Positions 9,806-18,007 are shown, numbered from the stretch's first letter. The stretch: DNA of 64,000 nt from Gammaproteobacteria bacterium RIFCSPHIGHO2_12_FULL_63_22 (GCA_001801685.1 MGYJ01000078.1:124001-188000); one strand, 5' to 3'. Notes: generated by a model from the letters alone, not told the origin. A program made the numbers and translations.

Positions 9806-10399
9806 ATGCGCAAGTTGTTGTCCCCCCTGCTTTTCGCCAGCGCGATGGTGCTCGCCGCCTGCGTCACCATCAACGTGTATTTTCCCGCCGCCGAAGCGCA
9901 GGAAGCCGCGGCTGAATTCGTCGAAAAGGTCATCGGCGATGACCCGGCGCAGACGCAGCCGGCGCCGGTGAAGCCGCCCCAGGCGTTCCGCCTTCCGCGG
10001 TTCAACCCGATGTCGCTGTTCATCAGTGACGCGCAGGCGCAATCGGTGGACATCACCATCCGCACTCCGGCCATCCAGGCCATCCAGGACCGCATGGCGG
10101 CGCGCTTCAAGTCTTCGCTCGAAGTCCATTTCGACAGCGGCGCGCTCGGTTTCGGCAACGACGGCCTGATCGTCGTGCGCGATGCCAGCAAGGTCGCGTT
10201 GAAGGATCGCGTTGGTGTGAACCAGCTGGTCGCCGAGGACAATCGCGACCGCAAGGCTGTTTACCGTGAAATCGCGGTAGCGAACGGCCACCCGGAATGG
10301 GAAGACCAGATCCGCGAAACCTTCGCGCGCCAATGGGTCGCCAGCGCGCACAAGGGCTGGGCCTACCAGGCCGAAGACGGGACCTGGAAGCAGAAATAA
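9806..10399 (+). CDS. DUF1318 (YdbL-like) lipoprotein
   Basis: A 197-aa lipoprotein preceded by a good AGGAG site. The lipobox is LAAC with lipidated C19, followed by TINVYFPAAEAQEAA. After a Pro/Ala-rich linker (about residues 55-75), residues 85-197 match the DUF1318/YdbL pattern: a repeated DAS...LKDRVGVNQL section, an AVYREIA helix and a C-terminal GWAYQAEDGTWKQK. E. coli YdbL is a soluble periplasmic chaperone and YnbE a separate small lipoprotein. Here one lipoprotein appears to cover both, since the segment after the lipid recalls the short beta-strand of YnbE. That last point is inference. An intrinsic terminator follows at 10441. Confidence 0.78.
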   Translation: MRKLLSPLLFASAMVLAACVTINVYFPAAEAQEAAAEFVEKVIGDDPAQTQPAPVKPPQAFRLPRFNPMSLFISDAQAQSVDITIRTPAIQAIQDRMAARFKSSLEVHFDSGALGFGNDGLIVVRDASKVALKDRVGVNQLVAEDNRDRKAVYREIAVANGHPEWEDQIRETFARQWVASAHKGWAYQAEDGTWKQK

Positions 10400-10440
10400 G
10401 CCAGCCAGGGCCCGAGCGGCCCGACATGGATTAACCCCGG

Positions 10441-10475
10441 GGGCCGCGGATTTGAGACAATCCGCGGCCCTTTTT
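10441..10475 (+). terminator. Rho-independent terminator after the DUF1318 gene
   Basis: GGGCCGCGGA (10441-10450) pairs perfectly with TCCGCGGCCC (10461-10470) around a 10-nt loop, followed by TTTTT. The U-tract ends only about 15 bases before the likely start codon of rlmD. Confidence 0.93.
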
Positions 10476-10489
10476 GATTGCAGAAACCC

Positions 10490-11809
10490 GTGGCCCGATC
10501 CCGCACCAAGATCAATCGCGAATTCGAACTCGACATCACCGACCTGCTGCACGACGGTCGTGGCGTCGGGCGACTCGACGGCAAGGCCGTGTTCGTCACC
10601 GGCGCATTGCCGGGCGAGACGGTCAGGGTCAAGCAGACCGGCCGCAATCGCAACTTCGATGAAGGCGAAACGATCGAGGTATTGAAGGCGTCACCGGACC
10701 GCGTGCAGCCGCGCTGCCCGCACTTCGGCGTCTGCGCCGGCTGCGTGCTGCAACACCTCGACCAGGACAAGCAGATCGCCGCCAAGCAGCACGTGCTGGA
10801 AGAAAACCTGGCGCGCATCGGCCACGTGCAGCCGGGCCGCATGCTGGAACCGCTGGTGGACGCGGCCTGGGGCTATCGGCGCAAGGGCCGTTTCTCGGTG
10901 CGCTTCGTCGAGAAGAAGGATCGCATCGTCATCGGCTTTCGCGAATTGAATCCGCGCTTCGTCGCCGAACTGGGCGAGTGCCACACCATCCTGCCGGAAC
11001 TGGGCATGCGAATTCCGGAACTGGCCGCCGTGGTCGAAAGCCTCGATGCAAAGCGCAGCATCCCGCAGATCGAGTTCATCGCTGGCGACGGACCGGTCGC
11101 GCTGGTATTCCGCCATCTCGAGCCGCTGGGCGACGCCGACGTGGATCGCCTGCGCGAATTTGCCAAGTCGAGTGGATTCGCCGTGCTGTTGCAGCCCGGC
11201 GGCGTGGATTCGGTGCAGCCATTGTGGCCGGAGCAACTCGCCCTCGAATTCCCTATTCCCGCGTTCGATCTCAGCCTGGCCTTCCGGCCGCTGGACTTCA
11301 TCCAGGTCAATGCCGGGCTCAACCAGAAGATGATTGCCCGGGCGCTGGAGTTGCTCGATCCGCAACCGGCCGACCGGGTACTCGACTTGTTCTGCGGCCT
11401 GGGCAACTTCACCCTGCCGCTGGCGCGCCGCGCGGGGCAGGTGGTAGGCGTGGAGGGCGATGCCGGCCTGATTGCCCGCGCGCGCGAGAATGCCGTCCGC
11501 AACGGCCTGGCCAACGTCGAGTTCCACGCCGCCGACCTGGCCAAGGACCTCGCTTCCGAGCCGTGGATGAAGCTCGGCTTCGACAAGTTGCTGATCGACC
11601 CGCCGCGCGCCGGCGCCGCCGAGGTCCTCGCGCAATTGCCCCTGAAGGACATCCGCCGAATCGTCTATGTGTCCTGCCACCCCGGTTCGCTGGCGCGCGA
11701 CGCCGGCTTCCTGGTTACCGAACGTGGCTATCGCCTGGTGGCTGCCGGCGCGATGGACATGTTCCCGCAGACCGCGCACGTCGAATCCATCGCCCTGTTC
11801 GAGAAGTGA
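10490..11809 (+). CDS. rlmD: 23S rRNA (uracil-1939 C5) methyltransferase RlmD
   Basis: SAM-dependent enzyme that makes 5-methyluridine at position 1939 of 23S rRNA. An N-terminal TRAM domain is followed by an iron-sulfur cluster motif (CPHFGVCAGC, with a fourth Cys in GECHTI) and a Rossmann methyltransferase domain (LDLFCGLGNFTLPLA). The catalytic Cys is in YVSCHPGSLARD. The start is uncertain: TTG 10478 and GTG 10490 are in frame and neither has a clear Shine-Dalgarno. GTG 10490 is preferred because TTG 10478 directly abuts the upstream terminator's U-tract. The product is about 439 aa, normal for the family. Confidence 0.93.
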   Translation: MARSRTKINREFELDITDLLHDGRGVGRLDGKAVFVTGALPGETVRVKQTGRNRNFDEGETIEVLKASPDRVQPRCPHFGVCAGCVLQHLDQDKQIAAKQHVLEENLARIGHVQPGRMLEPLVDAAWGYRRKGRFSVRFVEKKDRIVIGFRELNPRFVAELGECHTILPELGMRIPELAAVVESLDAKRSIPQIEFIAGDGPVALVFRHLEPLGDADVDRLREFAKSSGFAVLLQPGGVDSVQPLWPEQLALEFPIPAFDLSLAFRPLDFIQVNAGLNQKMIARALELLDPQPADRVLDLFCGLGNFTLPLARRAGQVVGVEGDAGLIARARENAVRNGLANVEFHAADLAKDLASEPWMKLGFDKLLIDPPRAGAAEVLAQLPLKDIRRIVYVSCHPGSLARDAGFLVTERGYRLVAAGAMDMFPQTAHVESIALFEK

Positions 11810-11861
11810 ACGGAAACCGGCGGCATCACGCGTCCGGGGCTGGCTGGCCCATGGGCGGTAT

Positions 11862-11867
11862 TACAAT
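11862..11867 (+). promoter_or_regulatory. Possible -10 box upstream of nagZ
   Basis: TACAAT (11862-11867) matches the sigma-70 -10 consensus at five of six positions, 45 bases before the nagZ ATG. A matching -35 is not evident, so this is a weak prediction. Confidence 0.3.
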
Positions 11868-11912
11868 CGGAAACTGGCCCGTCTTGGCGGGCACCCTGAC
11901 GGAGACTTGCGG

Positions 11913-12923
11913 ATGTTGGTGATTGGAATCGCTGGAAAGGAACTGGCCCCGCACGAAGGCGAGTGGTTGCAGCATCCTGGTTGCGCCGGCGTCATCCTGT
12001 TCAGCCGCAACTTCGAGTCGCGCTCTCAGGTGGCGGAATTGACTGAATCCATCCGCGCCGCCGCGCCGCGCCCGCAACTTATCTGCGTGGACCAGGAGGG
12101 CGGTCGCGTGCAGCGCTTCCGCGATGGCTACGCCGACTTGCCGCCGTTGGAGAATTTCGGCGCGCTGTACCTGCGCGATCCGGACGCGGCGATGAAACTC
12201 GCCGAAGAACACGCCTGGTTGATGGCCAGCGAAATCCGCGCCACCGGCGTGGACCTGAGTTTCGCACCGGTAGTCGATCTCGGCCGTGGCAATCTCGCCA
12301 TCGGCAACCGCGCCTTCCATGCGGAACCTGCCATCGTTGGCGAGCTTACTCGCGCCTATGTGCGCGGCATGCATTCGGCCGGCATGGCTGCCACGCTCAA
12401 GCATTTCCCGGGCCACGGTTCGGTCCTGGAAGACACGCACTTCGATGAAGCCATCGATCCGCGTCCACTCGATGTGTTGCGGCAGGAAGACCTGCTGCCT
12501 TTCGTGGCCGGCATCGATGCCGGCGCCGACGCGGTGATGATGGCGCACGTTATCTATCCTGCGGTCGCACCGGAACCGGCGGGTTATTCGCCGCGCTGGA
12601 TGAATGAGATCCTGCGCGGCGAGATGGGCTTTCGGGGCGTGATCTTCAGTGACGACATCGGCATGGCTGCGGCGGAATCGGCGGGTGGCGTCGCCGCCCG
12701 CATCGACGCGCACCTCGATGCCGGCTGCGATGTCGTGCTGGTCTGTCCGCCGGTGCTGGTGGCTGATTCGCTGGCAGCGATGGACCGCCGGCCCACCTCG
12801 AATACGGCGACCCTGGTTTCGCTGATGGGGCGGGGCTTCTGCGGCTGGGACGGCCTGCTGGCCGAGGCGCGTTACGATGGTGCACGCGCCGCCCTGGGCG
12901 GCCCCGACTTCAAGGTAGGCTGA
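11913..12923 (+). CDS. nagZ: Beta-N-acetylhexosaminidase NagZ (GH3)
   Basis: Cytosolic glycosidase that removes N-acetylglucosamine from anhydromuropeptides during peptidoglycan recycling. The start at ATG 11913 follows a GGAG site and gives MLVIGIAGKEL, where the GH3 fold begins; the frame is open further upstream but overlaps rlmD. The 336-aa length is normal. The signature KHFPGHG with following D..HFDEA, and SDDIGM carrying the catalytic aspartate, are present. One base separates its stop from the hpt ATG, so the two are cotranscribed with mtnP downstream. Confidence 0.96.
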   Translation: MLVIGIAGKELAPHEGEWLQHPGCAGVILFSRNFESRSQVAELTESIRAAAPRPQLICVDQEGGRVQRFRDGYADLPPLENFGALYLRDPDAAMKLAEEHAWLMASEIRATGVDLSFAPVVDLGRGNLAIGNRAFHAEPAIVGELTRAYVRGMHSAGMAATLKHFPGHGSVLEDTHFDEAIDPRPLDVLRQEDLLPFVAGIDAGADAVMMAHVIYPAVAPEPAGYSPRWMNEILRGEMGFRGVIFSDDIGMAAAESAGGVAARIDAHLDAGCDVVLVCPPVLVADSLAAMDRRPTSNTATLVSLMGRGFCGWDGLLAEARYDGARAALGGPDFKVG

Positions 12924-12924
12924 G

Positions 12925-13467
12925 ATGACCAACGACCTCGCGACTGCGCTGAAGGATTCAGACTGCCTGTTCGAAGAAATCCAGATCGAGGTCGCCATCG
13001 CGCGGATCGCAGTGGAGATCCGCGAGGATTACGCCGGCACGCGTCCGCTCTACCTGACCCTCATGCACGGCGGCATGCTGTTTTCTTCGCGGCTGTCGCT
13101 CGAACTGGGTTTCGACGTGGAATTCGACTATCTGCACGCCACGCGTTATCGCGGCGCGCTAACCGGCTCCGGCCTGGCTTGGCTGCATCGCCCGGCCACG
13201 CCGCTGGAAGGTCGCCGCGTGATCATCGCCGATGACATCCTCGATGAGGGACACACTCTGAAGGCCGTGCGCGACTGGTGCGAAGACCAGGGCGCCGCGG
13301 ACGTCCGCATCGCGGTGATGTGCGTCAAGAACCATGACCGTCGCGTGGAAGGCATCGACGCCGATTACATCGCGCTGGAAGTACCCGATCGCTACGTCTA
13401 TGGCTATGGCATGGACTACTACGAGCAAGGCCGCAACCTGCCAGGCATCTATGCCCTTGGCCATTGA
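12925..13467 (+). CDS. hpt: Hypoxanthine-guanine phosphoribosyltransferase
   Basis: Purine salvage enzyme converting hypoxanthine or guanine plus PRPP to IMP or GMP. The 180-aa protein has the PRPP-binding loop VIIADDILDEGHTL and the flexible-loop/base-recognition region near ALEVPDRYVYGYGMDY. Its 3' end overlaps the mtnP start by 17 bases. The downstream phosphorylase looks specific for a 6-oxopurine and would release hypoxanthine, the substrate of this enzyme, which supports the call. Confidence 0.93.
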   Translation: MTNDLATALKDSDCLFEEIQIEVAIARIAVEIREDYAGTRPLYLTLMHGGMLFSSRLSLELGFDVEFDYLHATRYRGALTGSGLAWLHRPATPLEGRRVIIADDILDEGHTLKAVRDWCEDQGAADVRIAVMCVKNHDRRVEGIDADYIALEVPDRYVYGYGMDYYEQGRNLPGIYALGH

Positions 13468-14218
13468 CCTCGCGATCATCGGCGGCACCGGCCTGTACAA
13501 GCTGGCCGCGATGGAATCGGTGGAGACACTGGAAGGCGACACCGTGTTCGGAACACCGTCGGCGCCGGTGCGCGTCGGCCTCATCGCCGGGCGTCGGGTG
13601 GCCTTCATGGCGCGCCACGGCGAGGGCCATTCGGTGCCGCCGCACCAGGTCAACTATCGCGCCAACCTGCGTCGCCTCGTCGACCTGGGCGTCAAGCGGG
13701 TGCTTGCCATCAATGCCGTCGGCGGCATCACGCCCGCCTGCGGTCCGCGCGTCATCGCGGTTCCCGACCAGATCATCGACTACACCTGGGGTCGCATCAG
13801 CACCATCTGCGAAGAGCCCGGCACGCCGGTGCTGCACGTGGATTTTGGCGAGCCGTACACGCCCTCGCTGCGCGCCGCAGTCCTTCGCGCCGCCGTCGAT
13901 GCCGGCGTACAGGTGCTGGATGGCGGCTGCTACGGCGCCACGCAGGGCCCGCGCCTGGAAACCCGCGCCGAAATCGCCCGCATGCGTCGCGACGGCTGCG
14001 ACCTGGTCGGCATGACCGGCATGCCCGAGGCCGGCCTGGCCCGCGAAATGGAACTCGACTACGCCTGCCTCGCACTGGTGGCCAACTGGGCGGCCGGCTG
14101 CGGCGTGGAAGCGCTGGGCGCGCCAGCCCCGGAGATCACCCTGGACGAAGTGCTGGCCAACGTGGAGGCGGCCACGGCCGACCTGCCGCGCCTGCTGGAA
14201 GCCTTGTTGAGCCAGTAG
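13451..14218 (+). CDS. mtnP: S-methyl-5'-thioinosine phosphorylase (MtnP/PNP family)
   Basis: Purine nucleoside phosphorylase of the MTAP clade, 255 aa, start at ATG 13451 (MPLAIDLAIIGGTGLY). It cleaves a methylthio-nucleoside with phosphate to methylthioribose-1-phosphate plus a base. The phosphate-binding GGTGLY, ARHGEGHS and the TQGPRLETRAEI box are present. True MTA phosphorylases carry two aspartates (human TDYD) for the adenine N6/N7. Here the equivalent loop reads ALVANWAAG, with N212 as in 6-oxopurine PNPs and as I recall for the Pseudomonas methylthioinosine phosphorylase. The inosine assignment is therefore favoured. Cotranscribed with nagZ and hpt. Confidence 0.88.
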   Translation: MPLAIDLAIIGGTGLYKLAAMESVETLEGDTVFGTPSAPVRVGLIAGRRVAFMARHGEGHSVPPHQVNYRANLRRLVDLGVKRVLAINAVGGITPACGPRVIAVPDQIIDYTWGRISTICEEPGTPVLHVDFGEPYTPSLRAAVLRAAVDAGVQVLDGGCYGATQGPRLETRAEIARMRRDGCDLVGMTGMPEAGLAREMELDYACLALVANWAAGCGVEALGAPAPEITLDEVLANVEAATADLPRLLEALLSQ

Positions 14219-14229
14219 GCGGCCGGTGA

Positions 14230-14259
14230 TTGTCAAGCCGAGGGTTGCTTGTACATAAT
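14230..14259 (+). promoter_or_regulatory. Predicted sigma-70 promoter of the cold-shock gene
   Basis: TTGTCA (14230-14235), an 18-bp spacer and CATAAT (14254-14259). Transcription would start near 14266 and give a leader of about 113 nt before the csp start codon. Confidence 0.65.
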
Positions 14260-14265
14260 CGGGCC

Positions 14266-14378
14266 GCGCACGCGACCGATGTCACCCTGAGGCCGTCGCA
14301 CTCCGCCGCGCAGGACGCGCAAGTGCCGCGGGAGGCAGGACGCCGGGAGTGCCCGTCCGTCCGCTATCGAGGTAGTAC
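14266..14378 (+). promoter_or_regulatory. Long structured 5' leader of the cold-shock gene
   Basis: About 113 nt of GC-rich untranslated leader lie between the predicted start site and the csp ATG. They end with a GAGGT ribosome-binding site 5 nt before the ATG. Long leaders that refold in the cold are typical of cspA genes. No separate gene is seen in 14219-14378. Confidence 0.5.
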
Positions 14379-14582
14379 ATGAGCAACGGCACCGTAAAGT
14401 GGTTCAACGACGCCAAGGGCTTTGGCTTCATTTCGCCGGAAGACGGCAGCGAAGACATCTTCGTGCATTTTTCGGCAATCGCGTCCACCGGCTTTCGCTC
14501 CCTGAAGGAAGGCCAGGCCGTGAGTTTTGAAGTTGTGCAGGGTCCGAAGGGCAAGCAGGCAGCAAACGTTTCGCCCGTCTGA
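14379..14582 (+). CDS. cspA: Cold-shock protein, CspA family
   Basis: A 67-aa single cold-shock domain that binds single-stranded RNA or DNA and acts as an RNA chaperone. RNP1 is KGFGFISP and RNP2 is DIFVHFSAI. Length and sequence are those of canonical CspA/CspE proteins. It is monocistronic, with its own promoter, long leader and terminator. Whether it is cold-inducible or constitutive cannot be told from sequence. Confidence 0.97.
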   Translation: MSNGTVKWFNDAKGFGFISPEDGSEDIFVHFSAIASTGFRSLKEGQAVSFEVVQGPKGKQAANVSPV

Positions 14583-14606
14583 AAGATCAGTCGCCCATGC
14601 AATGCG

Positions 14607-14634
14607 AAAGCCCCGCTTCGGCGGGGCTTTTTTT
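14607..14634 (+). terminator. Rho-independent terminator after cspA
   Basis: AAAGCCCCGC (14607-14616) pairs perfectly with GCGGGGCTTT (14621-14630) around a TTCG tetraloop and is followed by TTTT. It may also end the convergent transcript of the small membrane protein gene. Confidence 0.95.
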
Positions 14635-14659
14635 CGCCTGCGTCGCGGGCCTCGACGGT

Positions 14660-14854
14660 CTAGCTGAGGATTCGTGCGGGCAGCATGAACAAGGACCGCA
14701 CCAGCGCGATCATGCCCTCGAACACCACGCCCACGATCCGGAACGGAATCGAAATCAGCCACACGATCGGCGCAAGCACGAGCACCAGCAGGGCCAGCGG
14801 CCAGGCCAGCACGAACAGGATGCACCAGCAGGTGAACAGCAGCAGGGTCTTCAT
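14660..14854 (-). CDS. Small hydrophobic membrane protein of unknown function
   Basis: A 64-aa protein that is almost entirely hydrophobic, with two predicted membrane helices (about residues 3-35 and 38-60) and basic residues only near the turns (PFR, VRS, PAR). A good GGAG site lies 8 bases before the ATG on the minus strand, which argues for a real gene. Similar short proteins occur beside csp genes in Xanthomonadales as I recall them. It is convergent with cspA. No function is proposed. Confidence 0.72.
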   Translation of the reverse strand: MKTLLLFTCWCILFVLAWPLALLVLVLAPIVWLISIPFRIVGVVFEGMIALVRSLFMLPARILS

Positions 14855-14978
14855 GGTTTGCGCTCCAGGCCCAGGGGTGGCCTCGACGCCATGCTAGCGC
14901 CTCGTGGGCCGGCTGCCAGTGCAGGAGGTAATGCCCGGGTTCACGGTGCGTGTACGGCCCGGGCGGTGAAATCGCGGC

Positions 14979-15716
14979 ATGAAAACCCTTCTCATCACCG
15001 GCGCCAGCAGCGGCGTCGCCCAGGGCATTGCCCGCGAGCTGGCCGCCCAGGGTTGGCAGGTTGCGCGGGTATGCCGCGACATTTCCCGGCTCGATGGCGA
15101 CAGCTCCGACTCGCTGGCAGCAGACGTGTCCACCGAGGCTGGTGCGCAGCAGGCCATCGAGTTTGCGAGGGCGCGTTTTGGTGGGCTGCCCGGCGCGGTG
15201 GCCAACTGCGCAGGCAGTTCGCTGATCGCGCCCATCGGCCGGACCAGCGAAGCGCAGTATCGTGCGGTGATGGCCGCCAACCTCGATACCGCGTTCTTCG
15301 TTTCCCGCGCTTATGCCACGGCGCTTGCTTCGGCGAAGCAGGGTGGTTCGCTGCTGCTGTTTTCTTCCGTGGTCGCGGCGACTGGGGTGGCCAACCACGC
15401 GGCCATCGCGGCAGCGAAAGGCGGGATTGAATCGCTGACCCGTTCGCTGGCCGCCGATTTTTCCGGCATCGGCCTGCGCGTCAACTGCATCGCCCCTGGC
15501 CTGATGCGCACACCGATGACGACGCGCATGCTCGCCAATGACGCATCGGTGAAACAGGTTTCTGCGCAATATCCGCTCGGCCGCCACGGCGAAGTCGCCG
15601 ATGCCGCCGCGCTTGCCGCTTTCCTGCTGTCCGATGCCGCGGGCTGGATCACCGGCCAGGTCATCGGCCTCGATGGCGGTTTCTCGGCGGTACGTCCCTA
15701 CGTGAAGGCGGTCTGA
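14979..15716 (+). CDS. SDR-family protein lacking the catalytic tyrosine
   Basis: A 245-aa Rossmann protein with the NAD(P)-binding TGASSGVAQGIA at the N-terminus, NCAGSSLIAPIG, the serine strand LLLFSSV, and a C-terminal GWITGQVIGLDGGFS typical of FabG-like reductases. The YxxxK active-site motif is altered: I143 occupies the tyrosine position and K147 is kept (HAAIAAAKGG). It may be a divergent reductase or a non-catalytic NAD(P)-binding protein; the substrate is unknown. Its stop overlaps the phrB start by one base, so it is probably coexpressed with photolyase. Confidence 0.85.
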   Translation: MKTLLITGASSGVAQGIARELAAQGWQVARVCRDISRLDGDSSDSLAADVSTEAGAQQAIEFARARFGGLPGAVANCAGSSLIAPIGRTSEAQYRAVMAANLDTAFFVSRAYATALASAKQGGSLLLFSSVVAATGVANHAAIAAAKGGIESLTRSLAADFSGIGLRVNCIAPGLMRTPMTTRMLANDASVKQVSAQYPLGRHGEVADAAALAAFLLSDAAGWITGQVIGLDGGFSAVRPYVKAV

Positions 15717-17134
15717 TGTCGCAGGCCATCGTCTGGTTCCGCCGTGACCTGCGGCTGGCCGACAATCCTGCGTTGCAGGCGGCGTTGGACGCCGGCCATG
15801 CGCCGATTCCGCTGTACGTGCATGCGCCGGAAGAGGACGCGCCGTGGCAGCCGGGTGGCGCGTCCTGCACCTGGCTTGCCCGCTCGCTTCGCTCGCTCGA
15901 CGCCGATCTGCGCAAGCTCGGATCCCGACTGGTGATCCGCAGCGGTAGCAGCCTGGCCGAGATCGAAAAGGTCCTCGATGAAACCGGCGCCGAAGCCGTC
16001 TACTGGAATCGACTCTACGAACCCACGCCCATCGCGCGCGACACGCGGGTGAAAGATGCGCTGAAGTCGCGCGGGCTGCATGTTGAAAGCAGCAATGCCG
16101 CGCTGCTCGTGGAACCGTGGACCATCGCGACCCTCGGTGGCGAGCCGTATCGAGTGTTCACTCCCTTCTGGAAGAACGCCAGCGCGCGCGTCGCCGGACA
16201 GCAGGCCATGGCGCGGCCTGCGTCCCTGCCGCGGATTCCCGATGACGTTGAAAGCCTGGCCGTGGACGAGCTCGGCCTCGAACCGACCGTCCCCTGGGAC
16301 AAGGCATTCTGGACCGACTGGCAACCCGGTGAAGCCGGTGCCGCGGACTTGCTGGAGGCTTTCGTCGAGGGCGCATCGCACGGCTACAAGGAACAACGGA
16401 ATTTTCCTGATCGCATCGGCACGTCGCGCCTGTCGCCGCACCTGCACTTCGGCGAGATCTCGCCTCGGCAGATCGCGCGGCAGGTCATCGATGCGCGCAA
16501 ACCGGCGATTCCCGAAACCGATCTCGGCCACTACCTCAGCGAACTGGGCTGGCGCGAATTCTCCCACCACCTGTTGTTCCACTACCCGCACACGACGGAA
16601 CATGACCTCAGCCCGAAGTTCGCGCGCTTCCGCTGGGCGCAGGCCGATCCGGAAGTGTTGCGACGCTGGCAGCAGGGTCGCACCGGCGTGCCGTTGGTGG
16701 ACGCGGGCATGCGCGAGCTGTGGCAGACGGGCTGGATGCACAACCGCGTACGCATGGTGGTCGCCAGCTTCCTCACCAAGAACCTGCGTTATCACTGGAG
16801 CCATGGCGCCCGCTGGTTCTGGGACACGCTGGTCGACGCGGACCTCGCGCAAAATACGCAAGGCTGGCAATGGTCCGCCGGAACCGGCGCCGACGCCGCG
16901 CCGTATTTCCGGATCTTCAGTCCCACCGCGCAAGCGGAGCGCTTCGACTTGAAGGGCAACTACATCCGGCGCTGGGTTCCCGAACTTGCGGCGCTGCCGC
17001 TGCCGGCGCTCTACGAACCCTGGAACCATGCCGCCCTGGCCGCGAAGCTGGCGCCGGATTATCCGACTTCGCCCATCATCGACATGCGCGCATCGCGCGA
17101 AGCCGCACTTGCCGCGTTCCAGCAATCGAAATGA
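15716..17134 (+). CDS. phrB: Deoxyribodipyrimidine photolyase (class I CPD)
   Basis: Light-driven flavoenzyme that splits cyclobutane pyrimidine dimers. The 472-aa protein has the N-terminal antenna-binding domain (AIVWFRRDLRLADNPAL) and a C-terminal FAD domain. Both class I photolyase signatures are intact: TGWMHNRVRMVVASFLTKNL and, further on, DADLAQNTQGWQW followed by GTGADAAPYFRIFSP. The tryptophans needed for FAD photoreduction appear kept. It is translationally coupled to the upstream SDR gene and convergent with the pirin gene. Confidence 0.95.
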   Translation: MSQAIVWFRRDLRLADNPALQAALDAGHAPIPLYVHAPEEDAPWQPGGASCTWLARSLRSLDADLRKLGSRLVIRSGSSLAEIEKVLDETGAEAVYWNRLYEPTPIARDTRVKDALKSRGLHVESSNAALLVEPWTIATLGGEPYRVFTPFWKNASARVAGQQAMARPASLPRIPDDVESLAVDELGLEPTVPWDKAFWTDWQPGEAGAADLLEAFVEGASHGYKEQRNFPDRIGTSRLSPHLHFGEISPRQIARQVIDARKPAIPETDLGHYLSELGWREFSHHLLFHYPHTTEHDLSPKFARFRWAQADPEVLRRWQQGRTGVPLVDAGMRELWQTGWMHNRVRMVVASFLTKNLRYHWSHGARWFWDTLVDADLAQNTQGWQWSAGTGADAAPYFRIFSPTAQAERFDLKGNYIRRWVPELAALPLPALYEPWNHAALAAKLAPDYPTSPIIDMRASREAALAAFQQSK

Positions 17135-17149
17135 TCCTGACCGACCTGC

Positions 17150-18007
17150 TCAATCGGGCAGGGGAATGAACTCCGTTTCACCGGGCACGGTTTCGAAGGC
17201 GCCGGATTTCCAGCGCTGCTTGGCTGCTTCTATCTTTTCGCGCGAGGTGGAAACAAAATTCCACCAGACGAAGCGCGGACCATCCAGCGCCTTGCCGCCC
17301 AGCAACATCACCCGCGCCGCGCCGCCAGCGGTCAGGATGGGTTCGCTGCCCGCGTCCAGGACCACCAGCGTATTCAGGGGCAGCGGCTCGCCGTCGAGGT
17401 ACAACTCGCCGCTGACCGGAAACAACGCGCGTTCTTCATGTTCGGCCGGCAATCGCAGGCTGGCGTCGGTGATGAAATCCAGCGACACGTACAAGGTCGG
17501 CGTCAGCACCTTCACCGGCGACTCCAGGCCGAAGGCATTGCCCGCGACCACGGTCATGGTCACGCCGTCGCGCTCGAGTACCGGCAGCGTCGATCCCGGA
17601 TGGTGCGCAAATGATGGCTCGTCGTCCTCGTGCGGGGCCGGCAGGGCCACCCAGGTCTGCAGGCCGTGGAAGGGATGATCCACGCCACGCAAGCGGGGCG
17701 GCGTGCGTTCGGAATGCACGATGCCGCGGCCGGCGGTCATCCAGTTGACGTCGCCCGGCTGGATTTCCTGCACCGATCCCAGGCTGTCGCGATGCATCAT
17801 CGCGCCTTCCCAAAGATAGGTGACGGTGGCCAGCCCGATATGCGGATGCGGACGCACGGCCACCGGCTGTTCGCCGCCCAATACCGCCGGTCCGATGTGG
17901 TCGAAGAACACGAAGGGACCGACGCTGCGGCGATTCGCGCTGGGCAACACGCGGCCGACGGTGAAACCGCCAAGGTCGTGCATTCGCGGGCTGTGGAATT
18001 CGGGCAT
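17150..18007 (-). CDS. Pirin family protein (bicupin)
   Basis: A 285-aa protein of the pirin family. Family members bind one metal in the N-terminal cupin and some have quercetin 2,3-dioxygenase activity. ATG 18007 (MPEFHSPRMHDLGGFTVGRVLPS) is preferred over an in-frame ATG at 18043 because it follows a GAGGTG site and pirins begin with this segment. The metal ligands lie in HPHIGLATVTYLWEGAMMHRD (split here as HPHIGLATVTYL and EGAMMHRD), and TAGRGIVHSE follows. It is convergent with phrB and divergent from the cytochrome b561 gene. The physiological substrate is unknown. Confidence 0.9.
   Translation of the reverse strand: MPEFHSPRMHDLGGFTVGRVLPSANRRSVGPFVFFDHIGPAVLGGEQPVAVRPHPHIGLATVTYLWEGAMMHRDSLGSVQEIQPGDVNWMTAGRGIVHSERTPPRLRGVDHPFHGLQTWVALPAPHEDDEPSFAHHPGSTLPVLERDGVTMTVVAGNAFGLESPVKVLTPTLYVSLDFITDASLRLPAEHEERALFPVSGELYLDGEPLPLNTLVVLDAGSEPILTAGGAARVMLLGGKALDGPRFVWWNFVSTSREKIEAAKQRWKSGAFETVPGETEFIPLPD

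Noticed and set aside
15716-17134. Cryptochrome or cryptochrome-DASH
   Set aside because: Both class I CPD photolyase signatures are intact and the length is that of PhrB.
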